57,981 nucleotides of DNA, taken from assembly GCA_964249735.1 (NCBI GenBank), contig CAXUDP010000015.1:1-57981 (forward strand), written 5' to 3'. Positions 26,316 to 35,074 of this stretch are shown one piece after another; within the stretch, counting starts at the first letter, position 1, and each line of letters begins with the position of its first letter. The notes below the pieces were generated by a model, which did no database searches, was not told where the DNA came from, and was given only the letters and a program-made list of their open reading frames with translations. Made by a program: the position numbers and the translations under genes. Source of the stretch: Lichenicola sp964249735 (GTDB lineage: Bacteria > Pseudomonadota > Alphaproteobacteria > Acetobacterales > Acetobacteraceae).

Positions 26316-26635
26316 GATCATATCGGCCGACCCGTCCAGGCTGCGGCTGATCCCCACCGACCGGGACCACATCGTGGCGGCGGCAACCGATCCGATGCGG
26401 CTGCCCAATCGGACATTCCGGAAATGTAAGAATATTTAAACAAGGCAAGCAAAAGCTGCCGCTAGATGCGTCTCAAAATAACTCTATGTTTACATATAGC
26501 GGAAAAAGATCAGTTAATTTTTCTGTTTTTTCATCGAATATCCTTACTTGCCTTGTTGATACGGCACCAATAGCGCCATTATACTCCAAGTGTGGCCGGT
26601 CATAAGGACGGCGTGACACTCAGGAGGATCTTGTA
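26316..26635. other. AT-rich intergenic island with promoter and inverted repeat
   Basis: Unlike its surroundings, bases 26425-26590 are AT-rich with several A and T runs. The region holds no gene, but it contains an 11-bp inverted repeat AACAAGGCAAG (26439-26449) / CTTGCCTTGTT (26547-26557). Its right arm touches a good sigma-70-like promoter for the small secreted protein gene downstream. The composition suggests a regulatory region or recently acquired DNA. Confidence 0.6.
26556..26585 (+). promoter_or_regulatory. Sigma-70-like promoter of the small secreted protein gene
   Basis: TTGATA (26556-26561) and TATACT (26580-26585) match the -35 and -10 consensus at five of six positions each, with an 18-bp spacer. 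Transcription would start near 26592, about 44 nt before the ATG at 26636. The right arm of the AACAAGGCAAG inverted repeat overlaps the -35 box. Confidence 0.65.
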
Positions 26636-26857
26636 ATGGCTACACGTTCGCGTCTTTTCACGGCCCAGCGCTCAGGCATCGCGGTCGCGGCGCTGCTGGT
26701 TGCATCGATGTCGGTCCATGATCATCGCGTCGCGGTAGCCCTGCAGCAGGGCGCGCCCGTTACCGGCAGCACGGCGGTCGGCAGCAGCCAGCCCGCGCAC
26801 TTGGCGACGGTCGCCTACGGCGTCATCAGCCCTAGCATCGCCCATCATTATCCCTGA
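26636..26857 (+). CDS. Small secreted protein of unknown function
   Basis: This 73-aa product starts with a basic stretch (ATRSRLFTAQRSG), then a hydrophobic core (IAVAALLVASMSV), resembling a signal peptide or a short membrane anchor, and has a mature part rich in Ala, Gly, Ser and His. ATG 26636 is preceded by CAGGAGGATCTTGTA, a strong ribosome binding site. A recognisable promoter lies upstream and an intrinsic terminator downstream, so it is a monocistronic, probably well-expressed unit despite its size. No family is recognised. Confidence 0.65.
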   Translation: MATRSRLFTAQRSGIAVAALLVASMSVHDHRVAVALQQGAPVTGSTAVGSSQPAHLATVAYGVISPSIAHHYP

Positions 26858-26960
26858 TGAACGGCGGAGACGCTTCTTTCTGACTGCTGACAACAGGCAG
26901 ATGAGTCGGCCGTTGTGACGGCGCCTAATCTTCCTTCCAAAACAATCCCAATAAATGGAT

Positions 26961-26989
26961 GCCCGGGCGCTTGCTGCGTCCGGGCTTTT
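26961..26989 (+). terminator. Rho-independent terminator
   Basis: GCCCGGGCGC (26961-26970) pairs with GCGTCCGGGC (26976-26985), including one G-U pair, around a 5-nt loop TTGCT. It is followed by TTTT at 26986-26989. It lies about 100 bp after the small secreted protein gene and before the diguanylate cyclase gene. Confidence 0.85.
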
Positions 26990-27080
26990 CAGTTGTGCGC
27001 CACGACGAATCACGTAGTCTAACTCCTGTCTTCAGCATCCGACTATCCACAGGGCGGTCTCAAGCCGACGGAACAGGTCC

Positions 27081-30029
27081 ATGGCTTTCGGCTCCACCGC
27101 GTGGCATCTGTCGTTCCGGGCGCGGCTTGCGGTGGCTCTTGCGACTGCAGCTTTTTGGCATGTTCCGGGCGCGCGAGCTGATCGGTCGACTTTCCGCACC
27201 TATGACGCCGACCAGGGACTTGCCAGTGTCGGCGGTGAGTGCATGGTCCAGGACCACGCCGGTTACATGCTGGTCTGCACCGAGCACGGCGTGTTCGCTT
27301 ATGACGGCAGGCGGTTCACCAACCTCGGCACGGACCAGGGTCTTCGCCAGGGTGGCTTCGTTGAGGGTCTGACGCTCACCGCCACCGGGCGGGTCGCGGT
27401 CGAGTTCGCCGACGAGGTGCTGGTATCGGACCGTCCGTCGGATGCGTCGCATCCGCCCGGCGCGCTGTCATTCCGCAAGGTGCTGCACCCCGGCATCTCC
27501 TTTTATGATGAACGGCCGCACCGCTTGGCTCCCTGGCAGGACGGCCTCGTGTTTCTGGCTAACGACACGACGGTGATGATCGCGGTTCCCGAATCGGGGC
27601 CGCCGCATGTCGAGGCGATGCGCTATGACCGCGAGCAGCAAGGGCTGCTCAGGAATGCGACCGCGGTGTTCTCTGTAGGCGGTCACCTCTGGGAGACGTT
27701 CGACGACGGCCGGCTATGTGCTGCCGATCCGGATGCAGTGAGATGCTATGGCGCCGCAGACGGGCTGCGTGGCGGCCCCTGGCTGGACGTGGTCGCCGGC
27801 TCCGACGGTCAGATTCTTGCCAGGTCGGCCTCGTCGGTCGGAACCTTCGATCCCATGTCGGGTCGCTGGTCGGTGGTGGACCTGCCGGACCAGGGTGGCC
27901 GCTACGGCAACCATTCCCTCAGCATCGGCCTGTTCAGGACGCCCGATGGCGGCTTCATGACGCAGGCGGATCACGGCCTTGCCATCCTGCGTCCGGATGG
28001 GTGGCAGCCCCTGAGCGTCGAGGATGGTGCCCCCGCCGGCGACATCGTGAGCGCCGTGACCGATGCGACCGGCCAACTCTGGTTCCAGGTGCTCGGGCGC
28101 GGGCTGGTGCGCTGGGTTGGATACGGGCACTGGCAAAGCCTGCAGAAGGCGGATGGGCTGTCGGATGGCATTCCCTGGCAGTCGGCGCGTCCTCCCGCCG
28201 GCGCACTCTGGGTGTCCACTGATACCGGGGTGGACGAGGTGGTGCATCGCGGGCCGTTCCTGCGTGTCGGCAGGGTGTTCCCGGGTCCTTCCTTCACGCT
28301 TATCGTTGGCTTGCATGGAGAGCTGTGGAGTTCTAGCGGCCTGAGTGGCGCCAGGATCATCGATCCCGTGGACAACTCGGTGACCAGGGTCGACGTGCCG
28401 CCTATCGATGCCATGATGTCGGATCCCCACGGCTACATCTGGATTGGAACCGAAGCCGGGCTGTTCAAGGTTGACGACCGTCTCGGCGTGCCGCTTCATG
28501 CCCGGATCGAGAGCTCGCCGCACGCGCCCGTTCCCGGCCTCGTCTACGACGGCGTTGACGGCGTGTTTTACCTGTCCAGCGGCCACCTGCGCCACTGCCA
28601 CGGCGACGGCACCGACGTCCCCGTCACCGGCGCGTGGCCATCCACTGCTCTCGACCCGCTCGCCATCACTATCGATCACGAGGGTGGGCTGTGGATCGGC
28701 GGTGCGGGCGGGTTGTTCCGGTTCACCCTGTCGAACGATCGGGTATCGTCCTACGAGGCGATCCCGACCACCGACACGCGCACCAACACCATCGTCGCCG
28801 TGATGGCCGATCACCGGGGCTGGGTCTGGGCCGGCACCGCCCTCGGCGTGTCGGTGTTCGACGGACGGCGTTGGGTCTCGGTCGATGCCGATGGCGGCCT
28901 GCTGTCCGACGACGTGGACCAGAACGGCATCCGCGAGGATCCGGACGGATCGGTCTGGATCGCCACCACGGAAGGCTTCTCGCACCTGCTCGATCCGGCC
29001 TGGCTGTTCACCGACCGGCCGCTGGAGGTGGTGGTGAGCCAGGCGCGGCTCGGCGCGCGGCCCGTGACCACGCATACGATGCCCTTCACCCGGGACGCCC
29101 TGTCGATCCAGCTCGGCACGCCGAACTATGGTGCCGAGCGGTCCCTGCTGTTCCGCTACCACCTGTCGGGGGTGGATGACGGATGGGCGGAATCCTCGTC
29201 TGGAATGGTGCGCTATCCGTTCGTGCCGCCCGGCCGGCACGTGCTGACGGTGATCGGCTACGACGAGATGATCCACCAGGGCTCGCCTCCCGTCACCCTG
29301 GTGGTCGATATGGACTTTCCCTGGTGGCGACAATGGTGGTCGGAAACGCTGTGGGTCCTGCTCGTCGCGGCAGCCCTCTACGGCGGCCTGCGCCTCTACC
29401 TGCGTAACAACCTCCGCCACCAGCGGGAACTCGAGCGCCGCGTCGCCGCGGCCACCGAGGAGATGCGGGCCACCCAGGCCCTGCTCCGCTTCCAGGCCGC
29501 GCATGACGCCCTCACCGGCCTGCTCAACCGGTCCGAGATCGAGCGGCGGCTGGCCGCCAAGCTGGGCAACGCTCATCGGGGCGACGAGATGGTGGTGGCG
29601 CTGCTCGACGTCGACCACTTCAAGCGCGTCAACGACAACCATGGCCACCTCGGCGGCGACGACGTGCTCCGCGCCCTGGGGCGGCTGATCTCGCGGACCA
29701 TTGGCGACGGCGAATGTGCCGGCCGCTACGGCGGCGAGGAGATCCTGCTGGTGCTCGACGACACAGACGGACGGGGCGCCGAGCGCGTGCTCAACCTGCA
29801 CCTCGCGGTGCGGCACGACACCTTCGAGGTTCCGGGCGCCGCCATCCGGGTGACCTGCTCCATCGGGCTGGCCTGGGCCGTGCCCGGTGACGACTGGCAG
29901 TCGCTGATCGGACGAGCCGACGATGCCCTGTACGAAGCCAAGGAAGGTGGCCGCGACCGGGTGGTGGAAAGCCACCGCACCAGGCAGGGCCTGTCGGGCA
30001 ACGCGGTCGCCCGCCCGGACGGGGCCTGA
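27081..30029 (+). CDS. Periplasmic-propeller sensor diguanylate cyclase (GGDEF)
   Basis: This 982-aa one-component sensor has a signal peptide (residues 1-34), two-component-regulator-type beta-propeller repeats (roughly 35-640, with recurring GLxxG, W-I-G-T and DGVW-like blades such as GYIWIGTEAGLFK), and a Y_Y_Y-type beta domain (about 660-730). A membrane helix follows (about 753-775, LWVLLVAAALYGGLRLYLR), then a short coiled coil and a C-terminal GGDEF domain (about 800-965). The active site reads RYGGEE with G884-G885-E886-E887, and DVDHFKRVNDNHGH is intact, so it should synthesise cyclic-di-GMP. The RxxD inhibitory site expected five residues before GGEE is missing (GDGE). It could control the adjacent exopolysaccharide genes, but the ligand is unknown. 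Confidence 0.92.
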   Translation: MAFGSTAWHLSFRARLAVALATAAFWHVPGARADRSTFRTYDADQGLASVGGECMVQDHAGYMLVCTEHGVFAYDGRRFTNLGTDQGLRQGGFVEGLTLTATGRVAVEFADEVLVSDRPSDASHPPGALSFRKVLHPGISFYDERPHRLAPWQDGLVFLANDTTVMIAVPESGPPHVEAMRYDREQQGLLRNATAVFSVGGHLWETFDDGRLCAADPDAVRCYGAADGLRGGPWLDVVAGSDGQILARSASSVGTFDPMSGRWSVVDLPDQGGRYGNHSLSIGLFRTPDGGFMTQADHGLAILRPDGWQPLSVEDGAPAGDIVSAVTDATGQLWFQVLGRGLVRWVGYGHWQSLQKADGLSDGIPWQSARPPAGALWVSTDTGVDEVVHRGPFLRVGRVFPGPSFTLIVGLHGELWSSSGLSGARIIDPVDNSVTRVDVPPIDAMMSDPHGYIWIGTEAGLFKVDDRLGVPLHARIESSPHAPVPGLVYDGVDGVFYLSSGHLRHCHGDGTDVPVTGAWPSTALDPLAITIDHEGGLWIGGAGGLFRFTLSNDRVSSYEAIPTTDTRTNTIVAVMADHRGWVWAGTALGVSVFDGRRWVSVDADGGLLSDDVDQNGIREDPDGSVWIATTEGFSHLLDPAWLFTDRPLEVVVSQARLGARPVTTHTMPFTRDALSIQLGTPNYGAERSLLFRYHLSGVDDGWAESSSGMVRYPFVPPGRHVLTVIGYDEMIHQGSPPVTLVVDMDFPWWRQWWSETLWVLLVAAALYGGLRLYLRNNLRHQRELERRVAAATEEMRATQALLRFQAAHDALTGLLNRSEIERRLAAKLGNAHRGDEMVVALLDVDHFKRVNDNHGHLGGDDVLRALGRLISRTIGDGECAGRYGGEEILLVLDDTDGRGAERVLNLHLAVRHDTFEVPGAAIRVTCSIGLAWAVPGDDWQSLIGRADDALYEAKEGGRDRVVESHRTRQGLSGNAVARPDGA

Positions 30030-30162
30030 CGGATTCCGGCTGTCTCCCGGACCAGTCCGTGCACCCCCGGGCTGCTGAACACTGTTAACGCGTCCCCCAT
30101 CAGACGGATGATGGCGCCAGCGACAAGGCCGCGGGCACGCGGCGCGGTACCTCGGAATCCAG

Positions 30163-31071
30163 CTATTGCGCCGGCGGGGTCGCAGTCTTGGTAATGGCCG
30201 GGCTGACCGTGGGCAGCGGCAAGGTGCCGTGGCCGGTGTTGCCGGTATCGGGCGGCGGCTGCGCGCCCACCGTGCTCGTGGCATCCGGGTACCAGTCCGG
30301 CACGGTGGCGCGGTGGTCGTTGCGCACCGCGTTGACGTCGTTCTGGCGCAGCTGGCGATACACCGAGCGCTGCGTCGCGTACGGGTCGAGCACGTCCTCC
30401 TTGAGCTTCCTGAGCTCCTCGATGTGCGGCGCCACCCCGTCCACCGCAGCCAGCCCGGTGGAGATGTCGTTCAGGTGGTGGATGCCGTTGAAGGTCGGGT
30501 AGGTGAAGGGACTGACCGCCTCGTCGACGCCGCGGCCGATGCCGTCGCGCACTCCGGACGGGCCGAACAGCGGCAGGTAGAGATACGGGCCGGCCGGGAT
30601 GCCCCACAACGCCAGGGTCGTGGCGCCATCGGCGGAATGGTCCGGGTAGCCAACGTGCTTCGCCACGTCGAGCACGCCGCCGATGCCGACCGTGCTGTTG
30701 ATGATGAAGCGTACGAAGGTGTCGCCGGCGCGCCTGGGCTTGGTTTCCAGCACGTCGTTGGCGAACTGCGTCGGCGCGCCGAGGTTGTTCAGCACGTTGT
30801 GGATGCCGGTGCGCACCGGCTGCGGGAACACATAGTTGTAGCCGCGCGCCACCGGGATCAGCACATAGGTCAGCAGCCCGTCATTGACGGTGTAGATCAC
30901 CCGGTTGGTGGGCTCGAACGGATCGTTGGTCGCCTTGTAGTCGGCCAGCGCCTCCGGATCGCTGGCCGGCGGCCGGGTGGCGCAGCCGGCCAGCAGAAGG
31001 ACGGCCGCGGCCGGAAGCAGCCATGCTGCCGGGCGGCGCCGTCCGCCCCGGATCAACTGCCGCATCGTCAT
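30163..31071 (-). CDS. mlaA: MlaA (VacJ) outer-membrane lipoprotein
   Basis: This 302-aa lipoprotein is of the retrograde phospholipid transport system that keeps lipid asymmetry in the outer membrane. It has a signal peptide with lipobox LLAGC (Cys30), then the family block NDPFEPTNRVIYTVND, PVRTGIHNVLNNLGAP and WGIPAGPYLYLPLFGPSGVRDG. The C-terminal 60 residues are proline- and threonine-rich and longer than in enteric MlaA. ATG 31071 or ATG 31065 may be used, both just after a GGGGGA stretch. No mlaFEDCB genes are in the window. It follows the phytanoyl-type dioxygenase by 97 bp on the same strand. Confidence 0.9.
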   Translation of the reverse strand: MTMRQLIRGGRRRPAAWLLPAAAVLLLAGCATRPPASDPEALADYKATNDPFEPTNRVIYTVNDGLLTYVLIPVARGYNYVFPQPVRTGIHNVLNNLGAPTQFANDVLETKPRRAGDTFVRFIINSTVGIGGVLDVAKHVGYPDHSADGATTLALWGIPAGPYLYLPLFGPSGVRDGIGRGVDEAVSPFTYPTFNGIHHLNDISTGLAAVDGVAPHIEELRKLKEDVLDPYATQRSVYRQLRQNDVNAVRNDHRATVPDWYPDATSTVGAQPPPDTGNTGHGTLPLPTVSPAITKTATPPAQ

Positions 31072-31168
31072 TCCCCCGCCCTGGTTCGCATCCCGCGCGG
31101 GCATGGATAGGGGAGGGCACCGGTTCCGGAAAGAGCAGCGCTGCCACACCTCCGAGGGAAGCGTTGCC

Positions 31169-31966
31169 TCATACCCTGAAGACGTAGCTCTCGCCGGGCC
31201 TGCGCTCGATGTCGGGCGGGAAGGCGGCGCGCTTCTCGGCGAAGTAGCGGCGGCGGTGGTCACCGTGGCCTGCGCCGTTATAGGTCAGGTAGAGCACCCG
31301 CCGCTGCGTGTCGGTCAGGTTCGGCTTGGACGCATGCGGCACGAAGCTGTCGAAGAAGATCACGTCGCCGGGCTCGGTCGGCACCGCCACCAGGCCGAGA
31401 TCCTCCTCGGCGAGCGGGGTCCATTCCGCGCCGATCAGCGCGTGTGCGCGCGGCGCGGTGGCGATCTCCAGGCAGCCGTTCTCGATCGTCGCCGGATCGA
31501 TGGTGACCAGGGCGGTGACGAAGATCGGGGCGTAGCTGGTCCATCCGGCCTGCTGGTCCTGGTGCGCCTTGAAGCCGTCGCCGCCCGGGTACTTGAAGTT
31601 GATCTTGTCCTTGAACAGCACCGGGTCCTCGCCGGTCAGCGCGGACAGCCAGCGGCTCAGCGCCCCGTGCCGGGCGACCGCATCCATCGCCGGATGGTGG
31701 GAACAGAAATCCTCGATCCGCTGCACCACCCGCCGGCCGGGCTCCAGCAGGCTGTCCTCGTGATACACCATCTGGCCGCCGGGCACCTCCGGTGCCGACG
31801 CGATCTCACTGGTCCAGCGGATCAGCGCCTCGGTCTCCGCGGCGGAGAAGAAGCCGCGCACCACCAGGTAGCCGTCGCGACGCATCGCCCGGGTCTCGTC
31901 CGACTCCGGCAGACGGGCGGACACTCCGGGGCGTGCGGTGTCGGCCGGGCGGGTCACAGCGTTCAT
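31169..31966 (-). CDS. Phytanoyl-CoA-dioxygenase-family Fe(II)/2OG oxygenase
   Basis: This 265-aa enzyme carries the facial-triad ligands H135-x-D137 (AHQDQQAGW) and distal H211 (SFVPHASKPN), plus a 2-oxoglutarate-binding Arg in QRRVLYLTYN. PhyH-family enzymes hydroxylate many small molecules; in phosphonate pathways relatives hydroxylate 2-aminoethylphosphonate or other phosphonates. ATG 31966 overlaps the stop of the cytidylyltransferase gene (ATGA), so the two are coupled. Given the divergent PEP mutase, hydroxylation of an aminoethyl- or hydroxyethyl-phosphonate is the best guess, made from context only. Confidence 0.85.
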   Translation of the reverse strand: MNAVTRPADTARPGVSARLPESDETRAMRRDGYLVVRGFFSAAETEALIRWTSEIASAPEVPGGQMVYHEDSLLEPGRRVVQRIEDFCSHHPAMDAVARHGALSRWLSALTGEDPVLFKDKINFKYPGGDGFKAHQDQQAGWTSYAPIFVTALVTIDPATIENGCLEIATAPRAHALIGAEWTPLAEEDLGLVAVPTEPGDVIFFDSFVPHASKPNLTDTQRRVLYLTYNGAGHGDHRRRYFAEKRAAFPPDIERRPGESYVFRV

Positions 31967-32742
31967 GCCGGCAGCCTGTCGATCAGCGGCAACAGGCATT
32001 CGGCTTTGGCGATGTCGTCCATGAAGTCGATCTCCGTCCAGGGCAGGCCCGTGATGTCCTCGTATCCGAACATCGGCGGGTCGGATGCATCCGCGCGTAC
32101 CAGCGCACGGATGGGCTCCTCGTACTCAAGGCTGCGGTCCAGCTCGATCATGGCGCGTGTGCGTCGGGCCAGGCTGGCGGCGGCCTCGGAGGAGAAGCGG
32201 AAGAAGCCGACCGACTCGCCGTAGAAGGCGTGATCGGCGACGGGCTGCTTGGCGAAGTCGACGATCCGGTTGTCGCCGCCCACGCAGATCTTGACCGGCT
32301 CGTCGCCCGGCTCCAGCGCGCGGTCGAGCAGCAGCACGGCCGGATGCGTGCCATCCAGCAGCCGCTCGATCAGGCGCGAATCGTAGAGCACGTCGGCGTC
32401 CATCAGCACCACCGCCCCATCCTTCAGCAGTGCAAGACCGCAATCGAGCGATACCGCGCTGCCCTCCTGCCAGTGCGCGTTGCGGATCAGCGTGACCTCT
32501 CCGCGCCGCCCGATCCGGTCCAGCTCGGCCTCGATCAGCTCCGAGCGGTAGCCGACCACCAGCGTCACCGGGCCGGCCCCGGCACCGGACAGGCAGTCGA
32601 GATGCCGTTCCAGCAGGGTCCGGCCACCGAACCGGAGCAGGATCTTGGGGACGTCCGGAGCGGTCGGACCCAGGCGGCGACCGCGCCCTGCAGCCAGGAT
32701 CAGGACGGCCGGATGTCCCCTGGAAGGGTCGCGGCGGGGCAT
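31963..32742 (-). CDS. Phosphocholine/phosphonate-type cytidylyltransferase
   Basis: This 259-aa NTP-transferase begins with LILAAGRGRRLGPTAPDVPK (nucleotide-binding loop). It has an acidic metal site in LMDADVLYD and the ending TGLPWTEIDFMDDIAKA typical of LicC-like phosphocholine or PntC-like aminoethylphosphonate cytidylyltransferases. It likely makes a CMP- or CDP-activated polar group. The start is taken at ATG 32742 behind a weak AAAAAG; an upstream start at 32799 is possible. It is divergent from the PEP mutase gene and overlaps the oxygenase gene. The substrate is inferred: a phosphonate such as 2-aminoethylphosphonate or its hydroxylated form. Confidence 0.8.
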   Translation of the reverse strand: MPRRDPSRGHPAVLILAAGRGRRLGPTAPDVPKILLRFGGRTLLERHLDCLSGAGAGPVTLVVGYRSELIEAELDRIGRRGEVTLIRNAHWQEGSAVSLDCGLALLKDGAVVLMDADVLYDSRLIERLLDGTHPAVLLLDRALEPGDEPVKICVGGDNRIVDFAKQPVADHAFYGESVGFFRFSSEAAASLARRTRAMIELDRSLEYEEPIRALVRADASDPPMFGYEDITGLPWTEIDFMDDIAKAECLLPLIDRLPA

Positions 32743-32852
32743 CTTTTTGTGTGGCCGTTCCGGGAAAATTGATGCAGGAGATGAACGGTTACATGACACT
32801 CCGATGAGGATCGCGCAAATTGCAGAGTGGAATTGAGGCGCATCAAGGGGCT

Positions 32853-34634
32853 ATGGCCGCCGGTCCGGACCACGCCACCACCCATCCGGTCCGGGCTCCC
32901 GGGCGCCCGTTATCCCGCTTCGCCCGGCTCCGCGCCCTGCTGTCCCGTCCGGAACTCGCCTTCCTGATGGAGGCGCATAGCGGCCTGTCCGCAAGGATCG
33001 TCGAGGAGGCCGGGTTCGAGGGCATCTGGGGCTCCGGCCTGTCGATGTCGGCGGCGTTGGGCCTGCGCGACAACAACGAGGCGTCCTGGACCCAGGTGCT
33101 GGAGCAGGTCGAGTACATGGCCGATGCCACCACCCTGCCGATCCTGCTGGACGGCGACACCGGCTACGGCAACTTCAACAGCGTGCGCCGCCTGGTGCGC
33201 AAGCTGTGCGAGCGCGGCGTCGCCGGGGTGTGCATCGAGGACAAGCTGTTCCCCAAGACCAACTCCTTCATCGGCGAGGCGCAGCCGCTGGCCGACATCG
33301 CCGAGTTCTGCGGCCGCATCCGCGCCGGCAAGGACAGCCAGACCGACGACGACTTCCAGATCGTGGCGCGGGTCGAGGCGCTGATCTCCGGGCACTCGAT
33401 GGAGGAGGCGCTGCGTCGGGCGGAGGCGTACCATCAGGCCGGCGCCGATGCGATCCTGATCCACTCCAAGAAGCGCACCGCGCACGAGATCCTCGTGTTC
33501 ATGGAGCGCTGGGGGGACCGCTGCCCGGTGGTGATCGTGCCGACCATGTACTACGGCACCCCCACCGACGCCTTCCGCAAGGCCGGCGTTTCGACGGTGA
33601 TCTGGGCCAACCACCTGGTGCGGGCCTCCATCACCGCGATGCGGGCCACCGCGTCGCAGATCCATGCCGACCAAAACCTGGCCGAGGTGGAGGGGCGGGT
33701 CGCCAGCGTGAAGGACATCTTCGCGCTGATGGACAACGACGAGCTGGAACAGGCCGGCGCGCGCTACCTGCCGGTCGTGCGCGGCAGCGCGCCCGGGACC
33801 GCGACCCGGACGACGATCGAGGCGGCGACCGGAGCCGCCGGGGATCTGCCGGCTCCCGGCATGCCGGTCCGTGGCATCGTGCTGGCGGCATCGCAGGGCG
33901 AGGCGCTGGGGCCGCTGACCGCGGACCGGCCGAAATGCATGGTCGACGTGCGCGGCCGGCCGTTGCTGGGCCAGCTGCTCGACACCCTGCGCCAGAGCGG
34001 CGTGCGCGACGTGGCCGTGGTGCGCGGCTACGCCAAGGACGCGATCGGGCCGGAGGTGTGGTCGCAGGGAGGACCGGAGGGCAGCCTGACCCTGCTCGAC
34101 AACGACGACTACGCCGGCACCGGCGAGGTCGCCTCCCTGCTCCGCGCCGCCGACCGGCTGTCCGGCGAGACCGTGCTGGTCTACGGCGACGTGCTGTTCC
34201 GCCGCTACATCCTGGACGCACTGATGGGGGTGGAGGCCGACATCGTCATCGCGGTGGACGCGCTGCACCAGCGGGCGGAAGGCAAGCCGGGCACGCACGA
34301 CCCCCATCCGGGCGACCTGGTGCTGGCGGACAAGCCGTTCTCCGCCAGCTACCTGGACGACCAGCCTGCGATCCTGCGCCGCATCGGCGGGGTACGTCCG
34401 GCCGACAGCATGGGCGAGTGGATCGGGCTGATGCGGCTGAGCGCCAGGGGCGCCGCCCTGCTGCGCGCCGAGCTGGCGGCGATGCAGGCCGACGGCAGCG
34501 CCGCCCGGTCCGACATCCCAACCCTGCTCGGGCGGCTGGCGGCCAGGACCCCGGTCGCGGTGCACTACATCACCGGCCATTGGCTCGACGTCGACACCAT
34601 GAGCGACCTGGCGGACGCGCGGAACTTCTCCTGA
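32853..34634 (+). CDS. pepM: Phosphoenolpyruvate mutase fused to nucleotidyltransferase
   Basis: This 593-aa bifunctional protein has two parts. Residues about 25-300 are a PEP mutase/isocitrate-lyase-type barrel with LLDGDTGYGN and the diagnostic E129-D130-K131...N137-S138 (EDKLFPKTNS), which forms the C-P bond by converting PEP to phosphonopyruvate. Residues about 345-590 are a second domain of NTP-transferase type (GIVLAASQGEALGPLTADRPK, VYGDVLFRR, HWLDVDT), expected to activate a phosphonate with CTP. Its first loop reads AASQGEALGPL rather than AAGxGxRL, so activity is less certain. ATG 32853 follows AAGGGG. It heads a plus-strand operon with a lipoprotein and phosphonopyruvate decarboxylase. 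Confidence 0.93.
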   Translation: MAAGPDHATTHPVRAPGRPLSRFARLRALLSRPELAFLMEAHSGLSARIVEEAGFEGIWGSGLSMSAALGLRDNNEASWTQVLEQVEYMADATTLPILLDGDTGYGNFNSVRRLVRKLCERGVAGVCIEDKLFPKTNSFIGEAQPLADIAEFCGRIRAGKDSQTDDDFQIVARVEALISGHSMEEALRRAEAYHQAGADAILIHSKKRTAHEILVFMERWGDRCPVVIVPTMYYGTPTDAFRKAGVSTVIWANHLVRASITAMRATASQIHADQNLAEVEGRVASVKDIFALMDNDELEQAGARYLPVVRGSAPGTATRTTIEAATGAAGDLPAPGMPVRGIVLAASQGEALGPLTADRPKCMVDVRGRPLLGQLLDTLRQSGVRDVAVVRGYAKDAIGPEVWSQGGPEGSLTLLDNDDYAGTGEVASLLRAADRLSGETVLVYGDVLFRRYILDALMGVEADIVIAVDALHQRAEGKPGTHDPHPGDLVLADKPFSASYLDDQPAILRRIGGVRPADSMGEWIGLMRLSARGAALLRAELAAMQADGSAARSDIPTLLGRLAARTPVAVHYITGHWLDVDTMSDLADARNFS

Positions 34635-34680
34635 GCCCCACTCGCTGGAGCTCGCGACAGGCTGTCCGACTGGAGGATCC

Positions 34681-35016
34681 ATGCGCCGTCCGCTCCTGAC
34701 GCTGTGCTGCCTGCTCGGGCTCGCATCCTGCGCGGCAGCGCCCGCCCGCGTCGCCGGCGACAGCGACGCGCGCTGCATCCACCGGCTCTACGACTATCCG
34801 ATCCGGGCGGAGCCGTTCCAGGCGGCAGCCAGCACTTGTGCCCCGGGCCGCACCGTCGATCTGACTGGCGACCACTACTACCAGGTGCTCGCCACCAGCC
34901 TGAACGTGCCCTTCGTCGACCACGACCCGAAGCGCAGCGACACCATCGTGCTGACCGGCAGCCGCATCGCGCAGCCCACCGACCAGGTGCCGCCGCCAGA
35001 GCTCTCGCTGCACTGA
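34681..35016 (+). CDS. Small lipoprotein inside the phosphonate operon
   Basis: This 111-aa protein has a type II signal peptide with lipobox LASC (Cys17), so it is probably anchored in the outer or inner membrane facing the periplasm. The mature part has three cysteines and no recognised domain. ATG 34681 follows GGAGGATCC, a strong ribosome binding site. It sits between pepM and the decarboxylase gene, 46 bp after pepM, so it belongs to the operon; whether it handles the phosphonate product at the cell surface is unknown. Confidence 0.7.
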   Translation: MRRPLLTLCCLLGLASCAAAPARVAGDSDARCIHRLYDYPIRAEPFQAAASTCAPGRTVDLTGDHYYQVLATSLNVPFVDHDPKRSDTIVLTGSRIAQPTDQVPPPELSLH

Positions 35017-35074
35017 GCGGGACTGCCGGCAGCAGGAGGTTCCCACCCGAAAGTATCCGGTCTAATCGACTGCC

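Noticed and set aside
27714..30284. Minus-strand open frame of 856 codons opposite the diguanylate cyclase
   Set aside because: No motifs; the plus strand has clear propeller and GGDEF signatures throughout.
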